The notes: a model not told the origin generated them from the letters alone. DNA of 42,943 bases from Sphingomonas bacterium (GCF_028292965.1 NZ_JAQGLG010000170.1:1-42943); one strand, 5' to 3'; counted from the stretch's first letter, positions 34,858 to 42,943 are shown. Numbers and translations are program-made.

Positions 34858-35454
34858 ATGAACGAGATTGTTCGCGCGATCGCAGCTTTGCTTCTCGCGC
34901 TCCTCCCCGCCGCCTGCTCGGCCCCGGCCGATGCCCCGTCCCGTCCGCCGCTGCAGGGCGCGCGGATCGGCGGCCCGTTCACACTGGTCGATCAGGATGG
35001 CCGCACCGTCACCGATCGCAGCTTCGCCGGCAAATATCGCATCGTCTATTTCGGCTACACCTTCTGCCCCGATGTCTGTCCGACCGATGCGCAGCATATC
35101 GGCGCCGGCTTGCGGCTGGTCGAGCAGGCCGACCCGAAACTGGGGGCGAGGATCGTGCCGATCTTCATCACCGTCGATCCGGCGCGTGATACGCCGGCGG
35201 TGCTCAAGACCTTCACCGCCGCCTTCCACCCGCGCATGGTCGGCCTGACGGGTAGCGCCGATGCCATCGCGGCGGTGGCCAAGGCCTATGCGGTTTATTA
35301 CAAGAAGGGCGAGATCACGCCCAATGGCGGTTACATGATGGATCACAGCAGCGTGGCCTATCTGATGGACCCCGACGGCAAGCCGCTTGCGTTGCTGCCG
35401 GTCGAGCAGACACCGGAAGCGGTGGCGACCGAGCTGAAGCGGTGGGTCAAATGA
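34858..35454 (+). CDS. SCO1/SenC-family copper chaperone
   Basis: This 198-residue protein delivers copper to the CuA centre of cytochrome oxidase in its known homologues. The signal peptide ends in a lipobox LLPAAC (Cys20), so it is probably membrane anchored. The thioredoxin fold has the metal-binding CxxxC in FCPDVCP (near residue 67) and the conserved His in YMMDHSSVAYLMD near 160. ATG 34858 gives this lipobox geometry; ATG 34843 would add five residues. Its stop overlaps the start of the YcgN-type gene. No cytochrome oxidase genes lie in the window. Confidence 0.92.
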   Translation: MNEIVRAIAALLLALLPAACSAPADAPSRPPLQGARIGGPFTLVDQDGRTVTDRSFAGKYRIVYFGYTFCPDVCPTDAQHIGAGLRLVEQADPKLGARIVPIFITVDPARDTPAVLKTFTAAFHPRMVGLTGSADAIAAVAKAYAVYYKKGEITPNGGYMMDHSSVAYLMDPDGKPLALLPVEQTPEAVATELKRWVK

Positions 35455-35885
35455 GCGAGCGTTTCTGGGAAACGACCCCGATCGAGGCGCTCGACCGTGC
35501 GCAATGGGAGGCGTTGTGCGACGGCTGCGGCAAATGCTGCATCCACAAGCTCGAGGATGAGGAAACCGGCGAGCTGCTGCCGACCAACGTGTCGTGCCGC
35601 CTGCTCGACCGCGCCACCGCGCAATGTTCCGATTATCGCCACCGCCACGCCTATGTCAGCGAGTGCGTGCGGCTGAGCCGCGACAATGTCCGCTCGATCG
35701 ACTGGCTGCCCTCGACCTGCGCCTATCAGCTTCGCGCCGATGGCAAGCAGCTGCCCGAATGGCATTATCTGGTGTGCGGCGATCGCGAGGCGGTGCACCG
35801 CGCCGGCCAGTCGGTGCGCGGCTGGACCATCTCGGAAGATGACGCCGGCGATTTCGAACATCATCTGATCGATCGCGAATTGTGA
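35451..35885 (+). CDS. YcgN/UPF0260-family cysteine-cluster protein
   Basis: This 144-residue protein belongs to the UPF0260 (YcgN) family, which carries a conserved cysteine cluster. Visible cysteines are CDGCGKCC near residues 23-30, then TNVSCRLLD near 45, AQCSDYRHRH near 58, SECVRLS near 70 and PSTCAYQL near 87. The function is unknown but the pattern suggests metal or Fe-S binding. ATG 35451 overlaps the SCO1 stop (ATGA), so co-translation is likely, which hints at a shared metal or redox role. Confidence 0.9.
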   Translation: MSERFWETTPIEALDRAQWEALCDGCGKCCIHKLEDEETGELLPTNVSCRLLDRATAQCSDYRHRHAYVSECVRLSRDNVRSIDWLPSTCAYQLRADGKQLPEWHYLVCGDREAVHRAGQSVRGWTISEDDAGDFEHHLIDREL

Positions 35886-35922
35886 GAATGTCTGCGTTCT
35901 TCGAGCATATATCTGAACTGTT

Positions 35923-35995
35923 CCCCCGCGAAAGCGGGGGTCCAGGGTCACAGGCGCTGCGTTCTGTAACCCTGGGCTCCTGCCTCCGCAGGAGC
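35923..35995. repeat. cluster of three hairpins (REP-like)
   Basis: Within 73 bases are CCCCCGC/GCGGGGG (35923-35940), a 12-base pair CCAGGGT-type arm (35942-35953 with 35964-35975, one mismatch), and GCTCCTGC/GCAGGAGC (35976-35995). Loops are short. It follows the YcgN gene by 37 bases and could end its transcript, but its multi-hairpin layout also fits a dispersed REP-like element. Confidence 0.6.
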
Positions 35996-36018
35996 GCGGT
36001 AAGCTTCAGGACTGGTTA

Positions 36019-36708
36019 GTGGCAGACGCAACCGGCGAACCCATGTTCGACGTCGTCCGCCATGCCCGTGCGCGTCGGGCCAAATTGTCGGTCGATCCGG
36101 CGAGCGGACGCATCCGCCTGACGCTGCCGCCGCGCGCCTCGGTACGCGAGGCGCTGCGCTGGGCGGAACAGCAACAGGGCTGGATCGATGCGCAGCGCGC
36201 CCGCCTGCCCCAGGCAGTGCCATTCGTCCCCGGTACCGAAATTCCGTTCGACGACACGGCGCTCGTCATCGACTGGGATGAAACAGCGCCGCGCCGCGTC
36301 GACCGGATCGGCGACCGTCTGCGCGTCGGCGGCCCGGCCGACCGCGTACCGGCGCGCGTGCTTGCCTGGCTGAAACGCGAGGCGTTGCGCGTGTTGAGTG
36401 ACGAGACCGCCGAATTCGCCGCGCGCGCCGGCGTGCGGGTCAGCGGCGTCGGTATCGGCGACGCGCGCGGGCGCTGGGGCAGCTGCGCCTCGCACGGCAT
36501 GATCCGCTATAGCTGGCGCCTGATCCTCGCGCCGCGCTTCGTCCGCCGTGCCACCGTCGCGCATGAGGTCGCGCACCGCATCCACATGAATCACGGGGCC
36601 GCCTTCCATGCGCTGGTCGGTGAGCTCGACGAACGCGATCCGGCCGAGTCGCGTGCCTGGCTGCGCCGCAACGGTGCGGCGCTTCACTGGTTCGGGCGCG
36701 AATCCTGA
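36019..36708 (+). CDS. YgjP/M48-like zinc metallopeptidase
   Basis: This 229-residue protein contains the zinc motif HEVAHRIHMNH (about 178-188), fitting HExxH with a further ligand downstream, preceded by the SCASHGMIRYSWRL segment characteristic of the DUF45/YgjP family. It has no signal peptide. The substrate is unknown. The GTG at 36019 has AGGA seven bases upstream; ATG 36043 is an alternative. Its 3' end overlaps the convergent PBP1A gene by 25 bases. Confidence 0.87.
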   Translation: MADATGEPMFDVVRHARARRAKLSVDPASGRIRLTLPPRASVREALRWAEQQQGWIDAQRARLPQAVPFVPGTEIPFDDTALVIDWDETAPRRVDRIGDRLRVGGPADRVPARVLAWLKREALRVLSDETAEFAARAGVRVSGVGIGDARGRWGSCASHGMIRYSWRLILAPRFVRRATVAHEVAHRIHMNHGAAFHALVGELDERDPAESRAWLRRNGAALHWFGRES

Positions 36709-38849
36709 GGTCTCTCGACCGGGCGCGTCGGCGGTGCGAGGCCGGGGCGATCGTCGCGTGGCGGTGCCGGCCGGCGCGGTGAATCACGGCCGATCACCCG
36801 GTCCATCCATTCCTGGTCGAGCCGTTCCTGCTTGCCTGGCGGCGCTTCACCCTGGCCGGGCAGCGGATTGCCGTCGGCATCGACCTGCTGGCCGTCTTCG
36901 TTCGGCACCGGCTGAACGGTGCCCGGCTCGACCGGATTGCCATTCTCATCGACATAGCTGGCATTGTCGGGCGCGCCGAAATAACTCTGCTCCTCATTGT
37001 CGAGTTGCAGCTCGGGCAGGGTGACCTGGGTCGAGAATTGCTCGATCGGGCGATTGGCGGTGGCCGGCTTCATGAACGCGGCAAAGGCTCGCGCCGGCGC
37101 GGTGCCGCCGTGCAGGCCGGGGATCGGCTTGGCGTCGTCGCGGCCCATCCACACGCCGGTGGTCAGCCCGCTCGAGAAGCCGAGGAACCAGCCATCCTTG
37201 TTGGAGCTGGTCGTGCCGGTCTTGCCGGCGACCGGGCGGCCGATCTGCGCCGCGCGGCCGGTGCCGGTGTTGACCGCGGTCTGCAACAGATCGGTCATCT
37301 CGGCGGCGACCTGCGGTGCCACCAGCACATGGCTCTGGTCGGTTGTCTGGGCATAGATCGTCTCGCCCATCGTCGTCACCTTGGTGATGCCATAGGGCGT
37401 CACCGCCACGCCCTTGTTGCCGACGCTGGCAAAGGCGCGCGTCATGTCGATCAACCGCACGTCGGAGGTGCCGAGCACCATGGAAGGGTGGGTGTTGACC
37501 GGCGTGGTGATGCCGAAACGCCGCGCCATGTCGGCAACGGTCGAGAAACCGACCTCCTGGCCGAGCTTCGCCGCCACGGTGTTGAGCGAATAGGCAAAGG
37601 CCGTGCGCAACGTGACGTTGCCGCTGTTGTGCCGCGAATCGTTGCGCGGGCTCCAGCCGTCGATCGTCACCGGCTCATCGACGACATTGTCCTCGGGGCG
37701 ATGCCCGGCCTCCAGAGCCGCGAGATAGACGAACAGCTTGAACGACGATCCTGGCTGGCGCACCGCCTGCGTCGCGCGATTGTAGATCGACGAGACATAA
37801 TCGGTTCCGCCGACCATCGCGCGCACCGCGCCGTCGCGGTCGATCGACACCAGCGCACCTTGCGCTCCCGGCGGGGCATTGGCGCGCACCGCGGCATCGG
37901 CGGCGCGCTGCATGTTGAGGTCGAGGGTGGTCCACACCTCGAGCGGCCGCTGCGTCTCGTCGATCAGCGTCTCCAGCTGCGGCAGTGCCCAGTCGGTGAA
38001 GTACCGCACGCTGTTCTGCTTGGGCTCGGGGGTGAACTGCACCGCTGCGATATTGGCGCTTGCCGCCTGATCCGGACCGATCTTGCCGGTCTCTTCCATA
38101 AGCTTGATGACCACCCCGGCGCGGCCCTTGGCCGCCTCGATGTCCGCGCTGGGCGAATAATGCGACGGCGCCTTGACCAGCCCGGCGATCACCGCCGCCT
38201 CGGGCAGCGTCAGATGGTCGGCGCCATGCCCGAAGAATTTGCGGCTCGCCGCGTCGATGCCGTACGCGCCGCCACCGAAATAGACCTTGTTGAGGTAGAG
38301 TTCGAGGATCTCGTCTTTGCTGAACTTGCGCTCGAGCGCCAGCGCCAGCACCGCCTCGCGCAGTTTGCGGCCGAAATCATATTTGTTGGTCAGGAACACG
38401 GTGCGCGCGACCTGCTGCGTGATCGTCGAGGCGCCCTGCAGCCGTTTGTCGTCGCCATGATGCTGGAACGCAAGCTTGACCGCACGCGCCACGCCGACCG
38501 GATCGACGCCGATATGCGAACGGAAACGCCGGTCCTCGGTGGCGACCATCGCATCGCGCATCACCGCCGGAATGCGGTCATAGCTGAGCCATTCGCCATA
38601 GCTCGGCCCGATCGACACGATCACCGTGCCGTCGGCGGCATGGACGCGGATCATCTGGCCGTTGGGCGAGGATTTCAGCTCGTCGAAACTCGGCAGTTGC
38701 GCCTTGGCGACATAGACCGCGATGATCAGCGCGATCAGGCCAAGCACCGCCAGCGCGCCCGAAATCTTGGTCGCAAGCGAAACCCGGCGCTGCCATTTCG
38801 GCGGCAGCGAGCGCAGCAAAGGCAGGGAGGATGTGGAAAATCTGGCCAT
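36684..38849 (-). CDS. class A penicillin-binding protein (PBP1A-type)
   Basis: This 721-residue bifunctional peptidoglycan synthase has one membrane anchor (residues 30-50). The glycosyltransferase domain holds VATEDRRFRSHIG near 100 and GASTITQQVAR near 138. The transpeptidase domain has the SxxK as GSSFKLF near 365, SLN at AYSLNTVAA near 410 and KTGTTSS near 540. The C-terminal 110 residues are Pro/Asp/Gly-rich and look disordered. It is probably the main class A enzyme in this region, but mrcA and pbpC cannot be told apart by motif alone. Confidence 0.94.
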   Translation of the reverse strand: MARFSTSSLPLLRSLPPKWQRRVSLATKISGALAVLGLIALIIAVYVAKAQLPSFDELKSSPNGQMIRVHAADGTVIVSIGPSYGEWLSYDRIPAVMRDAMVATEDRRFRSHIGVDPVGVARAVKLAFQHHGDDKRLQGASTITQQVARTVFLTNKYDFGRKLREAVLALALERKFSKDEILELYLNKVYFGGGAYGIDAASRKFFGHGADHLTLPEAAVIAGLVKAPSHYSPSADIEAAKGRAGVVIKLMEETGKIGPDQAASANIAAVQFTPEPKQNSVRYFTDWALPQLETLIDETQRPLEVWTTLDLNMQRAADAAVRANAPPGAQGALVSIDRDGAVRAMVGGTDYVSSIYNRATQAVRQPGSSFKLFVYLAALEAGHRPEDNVVDEPVTIDGWSPRNDSRHNSGNVTLRTAFAYSLNTVAAKLGQEVGFSTVADMARRFGITTPVNTHPSMVLGTSDVRLIDMTRAFASVGNKGVAVTPYGITKVTTMGETIYAQTTDQSHVLVAPQVAAEMTDLLQTAVNTGTGRAAQIGRPVAGKTGTTSSNKDGWFLGFSSGLTTGVWMGRDDAKPIPGLHGGTAPARAFAAFMKPATANRPIEQFSTQVTLPELQLDNEEQSYFGAPDNASYVDENGNPVEPGTVQPVPNEDGQQVDADGNPLPGQGEAPPGKQERLDQEWMDRVIGRDSPRRPAPPRDDRPGLAPPTRPVERPQDSRPNQ

Positions 38850-38911
38850 AGGGCTATCTTTGCCGAATACGGCTTAAGCTGACGTCAAACAAGCGCCGCC
38901 GCGCGTCTGCA

Positions 38912-39316
38912 TCAATCCTCCACGGCGCGTGGACGGAAATCGAGACTCAGCGAGTTCATGCAATAGCGCAGGCCGGTCGGTGGCGGGCCATCGGGAAAGA
39001 CATGGCCGAGATGCCCGTCGCAGCGTGCGCAACGCGCCTCGGTGCGCGTCATGCCATGGCTGACGTCACTATGCTCGCTAACATGGTCGGCGCTGATCGG
39101 CTGGGTGAAGCTCGGCCAGCCCGAACCCGAATCATATTTGTCGGCGCTGTCGAACAGGTCGAGCGCGCATCCGCCGCAGCGATAGATGCCATCCGCCTTG
39201 TTGTTGTTATAGCGTCCGGTGAACGCCGGCTCGGTGCCCGCCTCGCGCAGCACATGATAGGCTTCGGGGCTGAGGCGCTTGCGCCATTCGCTCTCGGACA
39301 GGGTCAGGTGATCCAT
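38912..39316 (-). CDS. msrB: peptide-methionine (R)-S-oxide reductase
   Basis: This 134-residue enzyme reduces methionine-R-sulfoxide in proteins. The zinc-binding CxxC pairs are CGGC near 47 and CARC near 96, and the catalytic Cys is in [11 protein letters not shown] near 116. The SGWPSF motif near 66 and [18 protein letters not shown] are intact. There is no MsrA fusion. It lies five bases after the FAD oxidoreductase stop and so may be transcribed with the polyketide operon. Confidence 0.96.
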   Translation of the reverse strand: MDHLTLSESEWRKRLSPEAYHVLREAGTEPAFTGRYNNNKADGIYRCGGCALDLFDSADKYDSGSGWPSFTQPISADHVSEHSDVSHGMTRTEARCARCDGHLGHVFPDGPPPTGLRYCMNSLSLDFRPRAVED

Positions 39317-39321
39317 GGCGA

Positions 39322-40452
39322 TCAGCTTTCCCGCCCGGCGAGCTCTGCGTCAAGCGGCGAGTGCTTAACCCGGGTAAGCCGCGCCGCCAGCCCGACCAGT
39401 GACGGGGCAAGCCGGGCGACCATCGTCAGCGCCGCCGCCGTCGCCGGCGATTCGGCGGCTTTCCAGATCAGACCCGCAACCGCGAGCGGTCGTGCGGCGG
39501 CCGCGGCAAAGTCTGTTTGATAAGACAGCGCCGCATCACTGCCGCCCCGGCAATAGGCGGCGGCGGCCCGTGCGCCGCTTTCCAGCGCCAGCCCGATGCC
39601 CTCGCCGGCGAGCGACGGAATGACCGCGGCCTGGTCGCCGAGTCGGAACAGCCCGGCGGTCCCGGCCCGTTCGCGCCAGCCATAAGGAACGTTGGCGATG
39701 GCATCGATCGCCGCGTCGTTGCTGCGAAACGCCAGTCGTTCGCCGAGCTGTGGCGATTCGTTGCCGAGTACCGCCAACAGCGCTTCGGGCGACCCCGCCT
39801 CGTCGAGTCGCGAGCGGTGCACCGCCATGCACAGATTGACCGTGCCGTCCTCCTGCGCGGCGACCCCGGCATAGCCGCGATCGAACAGATGCAGCTCGAT
39901 AGTCCCGCCGACCATGCGGTCGAGCGCCTCAGCGGGTCCGAGGCGCGTGCGCAGGCCGAGCACCGGATCGCCGCCGCGCGCCGCGGCCGGCCGTGTCAGC
40001 CCGCGCAAATCATGCTTGCCGCTGGCAAGGAACAGCGTGTCGGCGCGCAGGGTCGCGCCATCGGCGAGGTGGATGACGTCGTGTTCATGACGTCGCGCCG
40101 TCACGCCCGTCTCGATCGCCGCCCCGGCTGTGCGGGCATGTTCGGTCAGAATCGTATCGAGTCGCCAGCGCGACACTGCGAGGCCCGGGCGTGGAAGGCT
40201 GGCGACCGCCTTGCGCGTACCGCTGTGCAGGCTGACCCGCCGGATGTGATTGCGGTTGAGCGCGCTCGCGCGCACGCCGAGCCGGTCGAGCATCGCCAGC
40301 GTGCGCCAGCTGAGAAACCCGCCGCACAGCGCGTCGCCCATCTCGGCCTGGCGCTCGATCAGCAGATGCGGGGCACCGGCGCGCGCCAGCAGCAAGGCGG
40401 TGGTCAGGCCGGCCGGCCCGCCGCCGACGATCAGCGCAGATGTTCGACGCAT
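39322..40452 (-). CDS. FAD-dependent oxidoreductase of the type III PKS operon
   Basis: This 376-residue flavoprotein has the N-terminal FAD motif [15 protein letters not shown] (near 8-22) and [20 protein letters not shown] near 260, the GD motif of the UbiH/geranylgeranyl-reductase-like monooxygenases. In the Streptomyces srs operon a flavoprotein hydroxylase acts after the type III PKS on phenolic lipids; a like role is inferred here. ATG 40452 overlaps the methyltransferase gene by 22 bases. It is followed by msrB after five bases. Confidence 0.85.
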   Translation of the reverse strand: MRRTSALIVGGGPAGLTTALLLARAGAPHLLIERQAEMGDALCGGFLSWRTLAMLDRLGVRASALNRNHIRRVSLHSGTRKAVASLPRPGLAVSRWRLDTILTEHARTAGAAIETGVTARRHEHDVIHLADGATLRADTLFLASGKHDLRGLTRPAAARGGDPVLGLRTRLGPAEALDRMVGGTIELHLFDRGYAGVAAQEDGTVNLCMAVHRSRLDEAGSPEALLAVLGNESPQLGERLAFRSNDAAIDAIANVPYGWRERAGTAGLFRLGDQAAVIPSLAGEGIGLALESGARAAAAYCRGGSDAALSYQTDFAAAAARPLAVAGLIWKAAESPATAAALTMVARLAPSLVGLAARLTRVKHSPLDAELAGRES

Positions 40453-41120
40453 AGCCGGTACGGAAAGGCGCGATAGACGCGCGCCGTCACCCCGGCCTCG
40501 GCCAGGATCGGCGGCCATTCCGCCGGGCGATAGGAACGGGCGATCGACAACGTGCCGTCATGCCGGACGATGCGGTGCCAGCCGAACAGCCGGGCGAGGA
40601 TCGGGAAACCCCAATGCGCGAAGCGATGGCGATGCAGGTCGTTGACCAGCCAGCCGCGCGCCGCCTGCGTGTCCATGAAGCGCAGAAAGGCGACCAGCTG
40701 GTCATGAGTCATATGATGCGCGACGAGGCTGGAGATAATGAAGTCCCAGCCCTGTCCGGCCAGATCGGCATAGTCGCCGGTGCGCCAGTCGATCGTCAGC
40801 CCGGGCGGCGTGTGTGCTTTCGCCGCGACTTCGCTGTGCGGGTTGAGGTCTACGCCGACTAGCTCGGCCTCGATGCCGCGCCGCTTCGCCCAGCGCGCGA
40901 TCCGCCGCAGCATGTCGCCATCGCCATAACCGACATCGAGCAACCGGAAGCTTTTCACGCCGACGGTGCCGCGCGCGAGGAAGTCCAGCGTCGGCCGCGC
41001 CGCCATCGTCACGACATTGACCGTGGCGAGGTCGCCGACCACCTCGGTATAGGTCGCGGCATCGAGGTCGTCGGCGTCCATCAGCTCTTCGGCGATGGCG
41101 CGGACGGCCAGTGACGTCAT
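40431..41120 (-). CDS. SAM-dependent methyltransferase of the type III PKS operon
   Basis: This 229-residue class I methyltransferase has motif I LLDVGYGDGDML (near 60-71), LVGVDLNPH near 87 and DWRTGDYADL near 110. The SLVAHHMTHDQL segment is near 130, and HGWLVNDLHRHR-like sequence near 155. It could O- or C-methylate the PKS product; the site is unknown. It overlaps the PKS gene (ATGA) upstream and the FAD gene downstream, which is strong evidence for one pathway. Confidence 0.87.
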   Translation of the reverse strand: MTSLAVRAIAEELMDADDLDAATYTEVVGDLATVNVVTMAARPTLDFLARGTVGVKSFRLLDVGYGDGDMLRRIARWAKRRGIEAELVGVDLNPHSEVAAKAHTPPGLTIDWRTGDYADLAGQGWDFIISSLVAHHMTHDQLVAFLRFMDTQAARGWLVNDLHRHRFAHWGFPILARLFGWHRIVRHDGTLSIARSYRPAEWPPILAEAGVTARVYRAFPYRLCVEHLR

Positions 41121-42178
41121 GACGCACTCGCAAAGGTGAAGCCCTCGGCGGCAAGGCCGGGGCCGAAGGCCAGCGCCACGCCCTTGTCGACAGGAGGCCC
41201 TGCAAGCAGCCTCGCCAGCACGAACATCAGCGTCGCCGAGGACATATTGCCGAAATCGGTCAGCACGCCGCGCGACGCCGCCAGTGCATCGGGGCCGAGC
41301 TTCAGCGCATGCTCGACCGCGTCGAGGATCGAACGCCCGCCGGCATGCACCGCCCAGGCGCCGATCGCCTCGGGCGCATGGCCGCCGGTCGCGGCATGCG
41401 CAACCGCGGGATCGGCCAGCGCCGCGGCGATGCGGCCGGGCACCTCACCCGACAAATGCATCGCAAAGCCGGTGTCGGTGATGTCCCAGCGGATCAACTC
41501 GGCCGAATCGGCCAGCGTGGTGGCGAAGGGTGCGCCGAGCGCGAAGCCGGTGGGCTCTGCGGTGACCAGGGCTGCGGCGGCGCCGTCGCCGAACTGGAGC
41601 ATCGCCAGCAGCGGCTCGATCTCACCCGTCTCCTGCAAATGCAGCGTCGACAGCTCGACGCAAACCACCAGCACGCGCGCCTCGGGCTCTGAGCGGACGA
41701 TGTGCCGCGCCGTGCGTAAGGCAGACACGGCAGCGTAACAGCCCATGAAGCCGATCAGCAGCCGCTCGACCGAGGGCGGTAGGTCGAGCGCGCGGGCGAT
41801 GATCTGGTCGATGCCGGGCGCGACGAAGCCGGTACAACTCGCCACCACGAGATGGCTGATGCCATGGAGCGATACCTGCTCGCGCAAGGCGGCGATGGCC
41901 GCCAGCCCCAAAACCGGCGCGGCCTCGGCATAGAGCCGCATGCGCGCGGCGGTGCCGGGCAGCGCGCCTGCATAAAAGCCGCCCTCGGCGATCGGCGATC
42001 CCCCGCCCGGCGCGCGATCGAGCACCGACCAGCGATGCGTGATGCCCGATCGCCCGGCCATGCGCTCGAACAGCTTCACCGCGCGCGAATCCTCGATCTG
42101 CTCGCGCGCCCAGTCGACAAAGGCGTGGTGGATATCGTGATCCGGCACGGCGGTGCCGATGGCGTTCACGTGCGGCAT
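41117..42178 (-). CDS. type III polyketide synthase
   Basis: This 353-residue chalcone-synthase-like enzyme has the full catalytic triad: Cys115 in VASCTGFVAPG, His278 in AWAVHAGG and Asn311 in TDFGNMSSAT. Other CHS-fold signatures are FMGCYAAVSALR near 144 and LQFGDGAAAALV near 194. Bacterial homologues condense a fatty acyl starter with malonyl-CoA to alkylresorcinols or alkylpyrones. The starter is unknown. I chose ATG 42178; TTG 42190 is an alternative and neither has a strong ribosome-binding site. It heads a four-gene minus-strand operon with methyltransferase, FAD enzyme and msrB. Confidence 0.93.
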   Translation of the reverse strand: MPHVNAIGTAVPDHDIHHAFVDWAREQIEDSRAVKLFERMAGRSGITHRWSVLDRAPGGGSPIAEGGFYAGALPGTAARMRLYAEAAPVLGLAAIAALREQVSLHGISHLVVASCTGFVAPGIDQIIARALDLPPSVERLLIGFMGCYAAVSALRTARHIVRSEPEARVLVVCVELSTLHLQETGEIEPLLAMLQFGDGAAAALVTAEPTGFALGAPFATTLADSAELIRWDITDTGFAMHLSGEVPGRIAAALADPAVAHAATGGHAPEAIGAWAVHAGGRSILDAVEHALKLGPDALAASRGVLTDFGNMSSATLMFVLARLLAGPPVDKGVALAFGPGLAAEGFTFASAS

Positions 42179-42321
42179 GACAGACGGCAAGGGCGACTTT
42201 CGGGGGCGCCCGGATCAGGCGCTTATATGTTCGGAAACGCAGCTATAGCGTATCCGGGTCCGTAGCATAGGTACGGCCCTGGTCCCTTCCGGTTCAATGC
42301 CCGGCTTGTTCTGCTGTTCTT

Positions 42322-42408
42322 TGGTGCGGCCGAGAAGACTCGAACTTCCACGGGCTTTCGCCCACAACGACCTCAACGTTGCGCGTCTACCAGTTCCGCC
42401 ACGGCCGC
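42322..42408 (-). tRNA. tRNA-Leu (GAG), CCA encoded
   Basis: Read on the minus strand it has acceptor GCGGCCG/CGGCCGC, D arm with GGTAGACGC, anticodon stem CAACG/CGTTG around loop TTGAGGT (anticodon GAG), and a long class II variable arm (GGGCGAAAGCCC). The T arm contains TTCGAGT, the discriminator is A, and genomic CCA follows at 42324-42322. The long variable arm supports leucine. Confidence 0.96.
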
Positions 42409-42546
42409 ACGTGAATCAACCGCCGGACGGGTCCGACGGCTGGTAGGCGAGCGCCCCTAGCAAGCTGCCATCGCCGTGGCAATGCCCTTCGCATGCGGGA
42501 GGATGGCAACGGCCGCAGCGCTTCGGAGCCAGGTCGGCAACGCCGC

Positions 42547-42646
42547 TCCCCGGCGAAGGCCGGGGCCCAGTTGGGAGAGGTTGCTGAACAGGCGCCGCGA
42601 TCCATTATGCCTGCCATCCCAACTGGACCCCGGCCTTCGCCGGGGA
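42547..42646. repeat. REP-like inverted pair
   Basis: Arms at 42547-42576 and 42617-42646 are reverse complements with one mismatch in 30, 40 bases apart. Each arm holds its own hairpin CCCCGGC-GAAG-GCCGGGG. The layout of two inverted hairpin units is that of a REP doublet (REPIN). No gene lies inside. Confidence 0.7.
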
Positions 42647-42818
42647 ACATGCTGCGACGCGACAACGCCGATCCCGATTCAACTCCGCCACAATAACCGC
42701 CATGTTCGCCGATGACCCCGGCCTTGCGCCGCGGTTTCTTTCTCATCGTCGATCATCCAGTAAAGGCGAGCGCTACGCGCCGTTCGGTCTTCAGCGCCCG
42801 CTTGCGATTGCCCAAGAC

Positions 42819-42838
42819 CGTCATGCCGGACTTGTTCC
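42819..42838 (+). repeat. partial copy of the 1938-2033 dispersed repeat
   Basis: CGTCATGCCGGACTTGTTCC is identical to the reverse complement of 2014-2033. The rest of the arm diverges. It shows that this repeat is dispersed and not private to one locus. Confidence 0.7.
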
Positions 42839-42875
42839 CACAGCTGTCCGGGATTTATGTTTGAGGTGGGGTGCA

Positions 42876-42943
42876 CGGCAGACAAATCCTGAGGATTCTG
42901 CCAAGATCATGTTGTCGAGACATGATTTTTGGGAGGTCTGCCG
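42876..42943. other. cruciform-like sequence at the window edge
   Basis: CGGCAGAC (42876-42883) pairs with GTCTGCCG (42936-42943). Between them lie AATCC-TGA-GGATT (42885-42897) and ATCATGT/ACATGAT (42906-42926, extendable to 10 pairs with one G-T). Together they form a three-way junction. It touches the window end, so its full extent is unknown. Confidence 0.5.

Larger units (their letters stand above)
42409..42943. other. repeat-rich non-coding stretch at the window edge
   Basis: These 535 bases beyond tRNA-Leu hold an inverted repeat (42547-42646), a partial dispersed repeat (42819-42838) and a cruciform-like sequence (42876-42943). A frame beginning ATG 42701 stays open to the edge, but it runs through repeat sequence and shows no family motif. 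I see no supported gene. Confidence 0.5.

Noticed and set aside
37005..38882. 625-codon plus-strand frame opposite the PBP1A gene
   Set aside because: It is an antisense shadow of a class A PBP with all catalytic motifs on the other strand.
42701..42943. Plus-strand frame open to the window edge
   Set aside because: It passes through the dispersed repeat and the cruciform-like sequence, has no motif and no ribosome-binding site.
1..42943. CRISPR array, prophage or toxin-antitoxin system
   Set aside because: No regularly spaced direct repeats, phage structural genes or paired small toxin-like frames were recognised.

Overview
The window is a single chromosomal segment of a high-GC alphaproteobacterium, most likely a member of the Sphingomonadaceae (Sphingomonas or a close relative). 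The reasons are protein-level resemblance to that family, including small sphingomonad-type proteins (DUF3576, DUF6489 and DUF1491 types), an alphaproteobacterial LexA box, and the gene order around the origin. No phage, transposase, CRISPR array or rRNA operon was found. Almost all the sequence is core genome, with short inverted-repeat elements in several gaps.

Layout. Bases 1-8494 hold tRNA-Gly(GCC), a thioredoxin-TPR protein coupled to a Lon N-domain protein, a UbiH-type hydroxylase, ftsK, lolA, xthA and ribA. Bases 8495-16277 hold a gene-poor gap, a HAD phosphatase/YggS pair, a TenI-like protein, an uncharacterised exported protein, then DUF3576-leuS-lptE-holA. Bases 16476-22183 hold the minus-strand set mnmE-mnmG-rsmG-parA-parB, with three parS-like palindromes. 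Bases 22309-26853 hold a dienelactone hydrolase and the minus-strand run hemE-hemJ-rho-ABM-TerC.

Bases 26854-27145 look like the chromosomal origin: DnaA boxes, an A/T-rich stretch, hemE on one side, and a divergent plus-strand run on the other (PPSR-maf-aroE-coaE-dnaQ, then hpf, ptsN and a thioesterase). The parS sites lie about 6-9 kb from it, as in other alphaproteobacteria.

Bases 32331-38849 hold a structured 267-bp inverted-repeat element next to a DUF1491 gene, a SleB-type hydrolase, an SOS-controlled mmcB whose promoter implies a leaderless mRNA, an ankyrin protein, a SCO1-type copper chaperone, a YcgN protein, a YgjP-type metallopeptidase and a class A PBP. Bases 38912-42178 hold a compact minus-strand operon of type III polyketide synthase, methyltransferase, FAD oxidoreductase and msrB, probably making a modified phenolic lipid or pyrone. 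The right end holds tRNA-Leu(GAG) and about 530 bases of repeat-rich non-coding DNA ending in a cruciform-like sequence.

The points most worth a second look are the origin with a repeated CTGTTGGC motif beside DnaA boxes, parS sites inside rsmG, the LexA/leaderless mmcB promoter, the type III PKS operon, and the inverted-repeat element that supplies the DUF1491 start codon.
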